DNA from: Rhodospirillales bacterium
GTDB taxonomy: Bacteria > Pseudomonadota > Alphaproteobacteria > Rhodospirillales > Casp-alpha2
NCBI GenBank assembly: GCA_021775275.1
Contig: JAJFIE010000252.1
Coordinates: 1 to 6,226, forward strand
Reading direction: 5' to 3'
Length of the DNA stretch: 6,226 nt
Shown here piece after piece: positions 1 to 5,346 of this stretch; position 1 is the first letter of the stretch; each line of letters opens with the position of its first letter. Below the pieces are notes generated by a model. The model was given only the letters and a program-made list of their open reading frames with translations. It ran no database searches and was not told the origin of the DNA. A program made the translations under genes and the position numbers.

Positions 1-2
1 TG

Positions 3-1100
3 GTGGTGTTGTTTGGCGCATCCGTTATGTTGTCGTCCTCATTGACTCCCCCGGTCTATGAACAGGATACCACCGATGATGAGCAAGGCCGGGTGCGAAT
101 TCAGGGGCGTGATATTCCCGAAAACCAGGGTCCTCTCGTTCTGGATGATGGGCCGCTGATCGATTTTCGCGAGGAGATGCGGCGTTTTATCCAGAATATC
201 TCGACCTATGCCCGTAGCATCCGTCCGGATTTTGCGGTTGTCGTTGAAAACGGTGGTCCGCTGACTATCAAAACGGATCCGGCGGATGAAACACTGATCA
301 TGCCGGCCAGTGGACTCACACGCTCAATTGACGGCATTCTTGCGGTTGGTCTTTTCCATGGCAGAAACGCGTTCGGCGCACCGCCAGCGGATGAAGACGG
401 ACTTAAGGCGCGCATCAAAATTCTTGAACGCGCGCGGCGCAATGGGATCGGCGTCTATGTGCTTGATCTGGCGGACGACCCCCTGAGCATTGACCGCGGT
501 CAGGCTGAAAGTGAAGCGCTCGGTTTCGCCTATAACGCCATTCCGACAGATTCGGTGGAAACCGCGATCCTTGCCGATCACCCTGCCCGTCCTTTCAATG
601 AAAGCCCGGCGAGTATTGTATCTTTACGGGACATCAGGAATTTTGCGGTGATTGGAAACTCGCCGACTTATGGTCGACAGGACGAGTTCGCCCTTCGCAT
701 GCACGCAACCAATTACGACATGCTGATTGTCGATGTGTTCCATGGGCGTACTCCGCTGACCAAGCAGGCGGTCGAGACATTGAAGTACAAACAGGTTGGC
801 GCCAAGCGCATGGTGCTGGCGCGTGTCGATGTAGGGGTCATTGCCAGCTATCTGTATTACTGGAAAAACAATTGGCAGCCGGGTTCACCATCGTGGATTG
901 GCGGTCCGCTGCACAACGACCCGGACCGGTATTACGCCAATTTCTGGCGACCCGAATGGCAACGCATCATCTATGGTGACACGGCGTCCTATATTTACGG
1001 TATCATCGACCAGGGATATGACGGCGTTGTTATCGCCGGTGCAGACATCTACGAAATCTATGAAGGGGGCGAGCGAGCGGAAGAACGTCTGGGTCAGTAA
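3..1100 (+). CDS. TM1410/GH114-like (DUF297-type) protein, 5'-truncated by window edge, with an incomplete second barrel
   Basis: The frame is open to the left edge, and the gtg at 3 is probably an internal Val, so the gene starts upstream. 365 codons are visible (numbering from position 3). Residues 1-205 resemble the second half of a TM1410-like/GH114 TIM barrel: a VVLFGAS strand, an amphipathic helix 55-72 (EEMRRFIQNISTYAR), FAVVVENGG at 78-85, SIDGILAVGLFHG at 108-120 and VYVLDLADD at 151-159. Residues 209-365 resemble the first half of a second such barrel: FAVIGNSP, YDMLIVDVF, the helix ending ETLKYKQVGAKRM, YYWKNNW at 285-291, NFWRPEWQRIIYG and GYDGVVIAGADIY at 338-350. The protein stops there, without the second half. 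Known family members are polygalactosaminidases or uncharacterised secreted proteins. Conserved acids are replaced in both parts (GVIA instead of GEAE, VIAG instead of YLDG), so hydrolase activity is doubtful. No terminator is visible for this gene. Family assignment is fairly sure, function is not. Confidence 0.8.
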   Translation: MVLFGASVMLSSSLTPPVYEQDTTDDEQGRVRIQGRDIPENQGPLVLDDGPLIDFREEMRRFIQNISTYARSIRPDFAVVVENGGPLTIKTDPADETLIMPASGLTRSIDGILAVGLFHGRNAFGAPPADEDGLKARIKILERARRNGIGVYVLDLADDPLSIDRGQAESEALGFAYNAIPTDSVETAILADHPARPFNESPASIVSLRDIRNFAVIGNSPTYGRQDEFALRMHATNYDMLIVDVFHGRTPLTKQAVETLKYKQVGAKRMVLARVDVGVIASYLYYWKNNWQPGSPSWIGGPLHNDPDRYYANFWRPEWQRIIYGDTASYIYGIIDQGYDGVVIAGADIYEIYEGGERAEERLGQ

Positions 1101-1125
1101 GTCCCATTCCCTGATCGCCACAAAC

Positions 1126-1150
1126 AAAAAGCGACGCAAAAAAGCGTCGT
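1126..1150 (-). terminator. Rho-independent terminator of the small minus-strand gene
   Basis: Read on the minus strand, CGACGC (1149-1144), a six-T loop (1143-1138) and GCGTCG (1137-1132) form a perfect 6-bp stem, followed by C and five T (1130-1126). The stem begins right at the TGA stop of the 81-aa gene. On the plus strand no T tract follows the stem, so it would not end the converging TM1410-like gene. Confidence 0.7.
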
Positions 1151-1395
1151 CAGTGAGTTCCGCATGTCGTGGTGTGAACGTCCTGGACGACAAAACCATC
1201 ATCCGGAGGAAAACGTTGAGCGATTAATTTCCGCGCTTCCTCTTCATCCTTGGCAATAACGTCCCGCAATTGAGTATCGGCCCATTGGTCATCAAAGAAA
1301 CAATGACTTTGATTTTCTTTTACCAGTGCCCGAACTTCTTTGTTGTAGATGGCCACTTCGAACAACTGGTGGCCATTTTTAGGTTGTTGCAGCAT
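1150..1395 (-). CDS. Small conserved-looking protein of unknown function (81 aa)
   Basis: I do not recognise a named family. The protein is soluble, acidic to neutral and has no signal peptide or membrane segment. It looks like a compact alpha/beta domain: a strand-like LFEVAIYNKEVRALV (11-25), a segment with HCFFDDQWAD (31-40), a helix DEEEARKLIAQRF (50-62) and a final strand GFVVQDV (67-73). It ends in a His/Thr/Cys tail (HTTTCGTH). Support for a real gene: a good Shine-Dalgarno GGGAAGG (1410-1404) with about 8 nt to the ATG at 1395, a candidate sigma-70-type promoter at 1496-1524, and a perfect hairpin terminator at the stop codon. It is a single-gene unit, separated from the dpaL operon upstream by that operon's terminator at 1546-1577, and it converges on the TM1410-like gene. 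Its role cannot be inferred from these neighbours. Confidence 0.8.
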   Translation of the reverse strand: MLQQPKNGHQLFEVAIYNKEVRALVKENQSHCFFDDQWADTQLRDVIAKDEEEARKLIAQRFPPDDGFVVQDVHTTTCGTH

Positions 1396-1403
1396 TACGC
1401 TAA

Positions 1404-1410
1404 CCTTCCC
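1404..1410 (-). promoter_or_regulatory. Ribosome binding site of the 81-aa gene
   Basis: The minus strand reads GGGAAGG, then 8 nt (TTAGCGTA), then ATG. This fixes the start at 1395. Confidence 0.7.
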
Positions 1411-1495
1411 AAACTTGGTTCCTTAAAACCTTCCCCTGAGCGAATCGCCAGCATTTCTTTATTGATGCATTTCAACGTTTCAACCCTATGACGAA

Positions 1496-1524
1496 ATTGT
1501 TAACACTGTATTTAAAGGTGTCAA
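1496..1524 (-). promoter_or_regulatory. Candidate sigma-70-type promoter for the 81-aa gene
   Basis: On the minus strand a perfect TTGACA -35 box (1524-1519) is followed by 17 nt and AACAAT (1501-1496), which matches the -10 consensus at four of six positions. It points at the 81-aa gene and would give a 5' leader of roughly 90 nt. It lies just past the terminator of the upstream operon, as expected for an independent unit. Confidence 0.5.
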
Positions 1525-1545
1525 CGAAGGTATTGGCCAAATCAT

Positions 1546-1577
1546 AAAAAACCCAGGTATTTGCAAAATACACAGGG
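1546..1577 (-). terminator. Rho-independent terminator of the dpaL-amidase operon
   Basis: On the minus strand an outer CCC/GGG pairing (1577-1575 with 1554-1552) and an inner GTATTT/AAATAC stem (1571-1566 with 1562-1557) close a 3-nt loop. Between the two stems lie one T-T mismatch, one G-C pair and one bulged T. Six T follow directly (1551-1546). It sits about 85 nt beyond the TAG of the amidase gene and upstream of the promoter of the next gene. Confidence 0.7.
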
Positions 1578-1660
1578 AATTCAGGGGATATACGGGTAAA
1601 TCGGGAGCAAGTATGGAAAATTCAGCGTGTTGAAAACACCTGAGTCCGAATCGATGAGGC

Positions 1661-2920
1661 CTATTGCTGCTCGACGGATTTTTCAGCAAGTCCTAGCAAC
1701 GTATGCAGAAGGATGTTTGCGCCGGCCTCGATATGGGCGTCCTCGGTGAACTCCTGCACGTTGTGGCTGATCCCGCCGACACTGGGAACAAAGACCATAC
1801 CGGTGGGACAGTTGGGGGCAAAAGCCTGAGCATCGTGCCCCGCCCCGCTCGGCATGCGCCGGACAGATTGTCCAAACGTCTCTGCGCATGAAACCACCAG
1901 ATCAACAACTTCCGGATCAAAGGGTGTCGGATCATATCGCGCCAGAGATTTGATGGTGAGCGTCAATCCTTCCTGATCGGCGATGCCCCGGGCGGCGGCA
2001 TCCAGTTGGTTTTCCGCCTGAATCAGGAGGTCGTTATCGGTATTGCGCACATCAATCGTGATGATGGCTTCTTTGGCGATGACATTCACCAGATTGGGTG
2101 TAAGGATGACGGTGCCCGCGGTAGCGACCTGATCACCCCCCATGTCCAGCGCCAATTTCCTGGCAAATACTGCCAGTTCACCGGCGGCGTATCCTGCATC
2201 ATTGCGCAGTGACATAGGTGTCGTTCCGGCATGATTGGAAACACCGTGGAAGGTATATTCACGCCACGACAGCCCCTGCACCCCTTCCACCGCGCCGATG
2301 CCGATTTCTTCCTGTTCCAGGATGGGGCCTTGTTCAACATGCAGTTCGACGAAAGCACGCGCGTGGACAGAATTGGTCGCAACATCACCGGCATAACCAA
2401 TCCGGTTGAGTTCTGCATGGAAAGTCACGCCGTCGCGGTCACGGGAACTCAGCATGCCGTCCAGTGGCAGATGCCCCTGATGGACCATGCTGCCCATCAT
2501 GTCGGGCTGGAAGCGCACGCCTTCTTCGTTGGTGAAAAAACCCACCGCCATGGGACAGGGCGTTTCCACATCGGCATCGTTCAGGCATGCCATAATCTCC
2601 AGCCCCGCCAACACGCCCAATGCGCCATCATATCGCCCACCGGTTCCCACTGTATCAATGTGTGATCCGGTCAGGATCGCAGGGGTATCTACCCTGCCCT
2701 CACCGTCCGGGCGAACCCCGATCACGTTGCCGCCCTGATCAATGCTGACATGAAGTCCAAGTTCGCGCATCCACGAGACCACCAGATCACGACCGGCCTT
2801 GTCCTCGTCGGTCAGTGCCAGACGGCACACCCCGCCACCGTCGATGGCGCCAATTTGCGCAAGCTCGGCGATGCGATCCAAAAGGCGCTGACGGTTGATG
2901 CGGAGATTGCTGACTTCCAT
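1661..2920 (-). CDS. Zn-dependent M20-family amidase (hydantoinase/carbamoylase or allantoate amidohydrolase type)
   Basis: A cytoplasmic metal-dependent amidase of 419 aa, the usual length for N-carbamoyl-L-amino acid hydrolases, beta-ureidopropionases and allantoate amidohydrolases. Dinuclear metal-site residues expected for the family are all present: GSHIDT (H87, D89), GGRYDG (D98), NEEG (E132, E133), ELHVEQGP (H194, E196) and SHN (H386). The lid/dimer domain carries HAGTTPM (H230), R239, N279 and DVRN (R292), which bind the substrate carboxylate in relatives, and GHDAQAF (H362, D363) follows. No signal peptide is seen. The ATG lies 6 nt after the TAG of the dpaL-like gene with little Shine-Dalgarno, so translation is probably coupled. 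The true substrate (N-carbamoyl, ureido or N-acyl amino acid) cannot be read from sequence. The pairing suggests it feeds an amino acid such as 2,3-diaminopropionate to the lyase; this is inference. Confidence 0.9.
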   Translation of the reverse strand: MEVSNLRINRQRLLDRIAELAQIGAIDGGGVCRLALTDEDKAGRDLVVSWMRELGLHVSIDQGGNVIGVRPDGEGRVDTPAILTGSHIDTVGTGGRYDGALGVLAGLEIMACLNDADVETPCPMAVGFFTNEEGVRFQPDMMGSMVHQGHLPLDGMLSSRDRDGVTFHAELNRIGYAGDVATNSVHARAFVELHVEQGPILEQEEIGIGAVEGVQGLSWREYTFHGVSNHAGTTPMSLRNDAGYAAGELAVFARKLALDMGGDQVATAGTVILTPNLVNVIAKEAIITIDVRNTDNDLLIQAENQLDAAARGIADQEGLTLTIKSLARYDPTPFDPEVVDLVVSCAETFGQSVRRMPSGAGHDAQAFAPNCPTGMVFVPSVGGISHNVQEFTEDAHIEAGANILLHTLLGLAEKSVEQQ

Positions 2921-2926
2921 GGATCG

Positions 2927-4153
2927 CTATGCCATGACCTGTTCGGGCGTTCGGCCGACGATTTCCGCGTATAATGCGGGGTCCGTGGCGCCTTCCGTGC
3001 AGATGCACAGTACCCGGCTGTCCGCATCAAGCCCGAGGATTTCTTTTGCGTCACCATCATCGTTGATTGCAGCAATCAGGCCGGCGACACCGGCGCAACC
3101 GGATTCACCTGCGACCACGGGGGCGTCGCCGTTCACACCATCGGCCAGCGTGCGCATGGTGTCGGTAGCGGCTTCGTCGGGGATGGCGATGGTATCGTCA
3201 ATGGTGCGCGCCAGCAGCTTCCACGCCAGCAACGAAAGTTCACCGCACGACAGGCACGCCATGACGGTTTCCAGATCGCCCTCGATGGCGACCCGGTTTC
3301 CGGCTTCGGCGCTGCGCAACATGGCGGCGGCGTTGTCGGGATTGATAAAGACAAACCTGGGGCGGTCTTTGCCCCAGTGATGCCACAACGGTGCGATGAC
3401 CCCGCTGGCGAATCCACCGACACCGCCTTGTACAAACACATGGCTGGGGCGTTCGCCGGTTGGCAACTGTTCCAGCAATTCCGCCGCCAGCACCGTATAG
3501 CCGGACATCACGTCCAGCGGGATCTGGGTGTAACCGTCGTAGGACGTGTCGGAAATAACCGTCCAGCCGTTTTCAGCGGCCACGGCAGCACATTGGCGCA
3601 CGGTGTCGTCATAGTTCGCATGGTGGCGAATGACCTCGGCGCCAAAAGCGGCAATGGCGTCAATGCGGCCCTGGCTTGTGTGGTGTGGCACGTAGATTAC
3701 GCACCGGCAACCGAACATCTGCGCACCCCAGGCGACGGAACGCCCATGATTGCCATCCGTGGCGCTGCAAACGGTGATGTTGCCGGTGGTCCCGGCGTAG
3801 GTCCCCGATAACAGGGACTGCGTATCGGCGTCGTTTCCTGTGGCCTCGCGAATTCTGCTTCTCAGATACAAGGCCACGGCGTAGGCGCCACCCAGCGCCA
3901 TGAAGCTGCCCAGGCCAAAACGCGGCGCTTCGTAATTCAGATGCAGCGACCCGATGCCAAGGGCTTCAGCCAGACCGTTCAGCGCCAGCAATGGCGTTGG
4001 CTCATACCCCGGCCATGCGCTGATTTCCCGGCGCGCCGCATCAAACGCTTCGGTCGGGATAAACGCGCCCGGGTCGCTGGCATAATCGCCCGGCGGGGCC
4101 ACATCGTCATTGTGGAATCGCTTGATTGAATAGGGATTTTGCCTGAGTGTCAT
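2927..4153 (-). CDS. dpaL: Diaminopropionate ammonia-lyase homologue (PLP fold type II) lacking the PLP lysine
   Basis: A 408-aa protein, close to the 398 aa of E. coli DpaL/YgeX, which converts 2,3-diaminopropionate to pyruvate and two ammonia with PLP. The fold is clear: PGYEPTPLLAL (48-58), RFGLGSF.ALGGAYAV (78-93), ATDGNHGRSVAWGA (131-144), SDTSYDGYTQIP (201-212), the glycine-rich GGVGGFASG (243-251), GDLETVMACLSCGE (292-305) and GESGCAGVAGL (349-359). D133 and D202 match the two active-site aspartates of E. coli (D120, D189). However, the family lysine that binds PLP, in RFGL..FK.LGG, is M85 here (codon 3901-3899, ATG). KDE is N73-Y74-E75, and VEPD is INPD (N271). Start: ATG at 4153 has AGGTG 5 nt upstream and matches family N-termini. 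The frame runs on to 4438, but that extension would overlap the divergent SNase-like gene and has no family likeness. First gene of an operon with the amidase. Confidence 0.85.
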   Translation of the reverse strand: MTLRQNPYSIKRFHNDDVAPPGDYASDPGAFIPTEAFDAARREISAWPGYEPTPLLALNGLAEALGIGSLHLNYEAPRFGLGSFMALGGAYAVALYLRSRIREATGNDADTQSLLSGTYAGTTGNITVCSATDGNHGRSVAWGAQMFGCRCVIYVPHHTSQGRIDAIAAFGAEVIRHHANYDDTVRQCAAVAAENGWTVISDTSYDGYTQIPLDVMSGYTVLAAELLEQLPTGERPSHVFVQGGVGGFASGVIAPLWHHWGKDRPRFVFINPDNAAAMLRSAEAGNRVAIEGDLETVMACLSCGELSLLAWKLLARTIDDTIAIPDEAATDTMRTLADGVNGDAPVVAGESGCAGVAGLIAAINDDGDAKEILGLDADSRVLCICTEGATDPALYAEIVGRTPEQVMA

Positions 4154-4158
4154 GGGAG

Positions 4159-4163
4159 CACCT
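4159..4163 (-). promoter_or_regulatory. Ribosome binding site of the dpaL-like gene
   Basis: The minus strand reads AGGTG, 5 nt before the ATG at 4153. It supports this start over the longer upstream open frame. Confidence 0.5.
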
Positions 4164-4179
4164 GATATGGGATAGAGAC

Positions 4180-4695
4180 ATGGCTGAATACGACATTCGT
4201 CATTCGATAACAAGAGCGCCTGCCTTGGTAATCTATGCACTGATAGCCTTGATGGCTGCTTTGCCGGCGCAGGCGGGCAGCGACGTTGTATCCGGTCCGG
4301 CAACGGTAATTGACGGGCAGACCATGGAGATCGCCGGTCAGCGGTTCTCGCTCCACGCCATTGCCGCACCGCATCTGGAACAAACCTGTGAATGGCCGGA
4401 TCAGACCATCCCTTGTGGCGATGTTTCACGCACAGCATTGATGGACCTGGTCATCGCGGCGACGGTGAACTGTCAGGCGGTTGACGCTGCCGGAAAGCTG
4501 GACGGCTCTACCGTGGCGCGGTGCGACGTGGACGGGTTCGATGTAGGGCGGAACATGGTGCATACAGGCTGGGCCGTGGCTGACCCTCGTGTCAGTGATA
4601 TCTATGCCGATACGGAAGTGACCGCCCGCAACGCCCGACGGGGATTGTGGAAAGGCACGTTCGAAATGCCCTGGAACTGGCATGCCAACGATTGA
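4180..4695 (+). CDS. Exported SNase-like (thermonuclease-fold) protein with degenerate active site
   Basis: A 171-aa protein from ATG 4180, with a signal peptide: R7/R12, hydrophobic 13-29, likely cleavage after AQA (30-32). The mature part follows the staphylococcal nuclease/thermonuclease family pattern of alphaproteobacterial periplasmic members: GPATVIDG.T.EIAGQR (39-55), LHAI.AP (58-64), C..............C repeat region, VARC (112-115), VHTGWAVA (127-134), ARRGLWKGTFEMPWNW (152-167). Four cysteines (70, 79, 98, 115) fit two disulfides in the periplasm. The catalytic set is missing: DGDT is DGQT (Q47), the R of R.R(L)HG is S57, GIDAPE is AIAAPH (A62, H65), and YGR is DGS (S110). It is therefore likely a non-nuclease SNase-fold protein, perhaps a binding module; this is inference. 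An alternative GTG start at 4147 would overlap the dpaL start and spoil the signal peptide. Overlaps chaC by 14 nt, so probably co-translated. Confidence 0.82.
   Translation: MAEYDIRHSITRAPALVIYALIALMAALPAQAGSDVVSGPATVIDGQTMEIAGQRFSLHAIAAPHLEQTCEWPDQTIPCGDVSRTALMDLVIAATVNCQAVDAAGKLDGSTVARCDVDGFDVGRNMVHTGWAVADPRVSDIYADTEVTARNARRGLWKGTFEMPWNWHAND
4185..4213 (-). promoter_or_regulatory. Weak candidate promoter for the dpaL-amidase operon
   Basis: On the minus strand TTGTTA (4213-4208), 17 nt and TATTCA (4190-4185) give a partial match to -35/-10 boxes. The direct repeat CGAATG (7-nt period, 4206-4194) lies in the spacer and could be an operator half-site pair. The boxes sit inside the first codons of the divergent SNase-like gene, because the gap between the two start codons is only 26 nt. 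The match is modest and could be chance. Confidence 0.25.
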
Positions 4696-5296
4696 TCTTC
4701 TGCTCCCGTCTGAAATACCGGACGATCAGGATTTGTGGGTGTTCGGGTATGGCTCGCTCATGTGGCGACCGGGTTTTGAGTATGTGGAGCAGCGTGCCGC
4801 AACCCTGCACGGATATCATCGGTCGTTTTGCATCTATTCACATCACCATCGCGGCACACGGGAAAATCCCGGTCTGGTCCTTGGCCTGGACGAAGGCGGT
4901 AGCTGTATGGGGTGCGCCTTCCTGATCCATGGGCGTGATGTGGCCGAGGTCACGACCTATCTGAATGAACGCGAGCTCATCGGCTACGCCTACGTTCCCC
5001 GTACACTGGACGTGGTTCTGGATGATGGGAGTGGATCGGGTAACGGGAACACCGTGGTTTCCACCTATACCTTTGTCGCCGACCAGTCCCATGATCACTA
5101 TGCCGGAAACCTGTCCCTTGCCCATGCAGCTTCGCTGATCATGAACGCCGAAGGCATCGCTGGTCTGAACAGGGATTATCTGATCAATACCGTGCGTCAT
5201 CTGGAACAGACAGGTGTCGCAGAGCCGGAATTACATGCCCTGTTGCAGGAAGTTGAAGGCCGCACGGGCGTGATCGACTCAGGTGGCGGTATCTGA
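4682..5296 (+). CDS. chaC: ChaC-type glutathione-specific gamma-glutamylcyclotransferase
   Basis: A cytoplasmic enzyme of 204 aa that cleaves the gamma-glutamyl bond of glutathione to give 5-oxoproline and Cys-Gly. The ChaC signature is at the N-terminus: WVFGYGSLMWRPGF (19-32), whose YGSL loop binds the gamma-glutamyl group. Next come ATLHGYHRSFC (40-50) and HRGTRENPGLVLGLD (56-70), typical of the family. The general-base glutamate is E98 in YLNERE....Y (93-102). It is slightly shorter than E. coli ChaC (231 aa) but complete. A low-complexity loop GSGSGNGN (116-123) lies between strands. The ATG at 4682 overlaps the end of the SNase-like gene by 14 nt and has only a weak GGA upstream, so translational coupling is likely. 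Nothing nearby obviously belongs to glutathione metabolism. Confidence 0.93.
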   Translation: MPTIDLLLPSEIPDDQDLWVFGYGSLMWRPGFEYVEQRAATLHGYHRSFCIYSHHHRGTRENPGLVLGLDEGGSCMGCAFLIHGRDVAEVTTYLNERELIGYAYVPRTLDVVLDDGSGSGNGNTVVSTYTFVADQSHDHYAGNLSLAHAASLIMNAEGIAGLNRDYLINTVRHLEQTGVAEPELHALLQEVEGRTGVIDSGGGI

Positions 5297-5346
5297 GATG
5301 CTTCACAAGGGGGGCACTGGGGATTTGGATCGTTACAGGCGGGATT

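Larger units (their letters stand above)
1396..1660. other. Intergenic region, AT-richer than its neighbours
   Basis: This 265-nt gap holds, from right to left on the minus strand, a weak GTGTT/AACAC hairpin (1627-1639), the strong terminator at 1546-1577, an 8-nt palindrome TTGGCCAA (1533-1540), and the promoter and ribosome binding site of the 81-aa gene. I see no credible coding sequence: a 67-codon minus-strand frame at 1486-1689 overlaps the end of the amidase gene, runs through the terminator and has no protein-like character. Confidence 0.6.

Noticed and set aside
841..1227. Plus-strand frame that could continue the TM1410-like protein by frameshift beyond 1100
   Set aside because: Its residues after the stop are basic and unstructured and do not match the missing second half-barrel; part of it is antisense to the 81-aa gene and its terminator.
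1627..1639. GTGTT/AACAC hairpin as terminator of the amidase gene
   Set aside because: Only 5 bp and followed by a poor T run; the hairpin at 1546-1577 is far stronger.
1486..1689. 67-codon minus-strand frame in the intergenic region
   Set aside because: It spans the operon terminator, overlaps the amidase gene's end, and its Pro/Ser/Leu-rich translation has no protein-like pattern.
2231..2665. 144-codon plus-strand open frame
   Set aside because: It is a shadow of the M20 amidase gene, with no plausible start context or protein motif.
4147..4179. GTG 4147 start for the SNase-like protein
   Set aside because: It would put 11 polar/acidic residues before the signal peptide and overlap the divergent dpaL-like start; ATG 4180 gives a normal signal peptide.
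4154..4438. N-terminal extension of the dpaL-like frame up to 4438
   Set aside because: The 95 extra codons are low-complexity Arg/Pro-rich, antisense to the SNase-like gene, and not part of DpaL proteins; ATG 4153 has a ribosome binding site.
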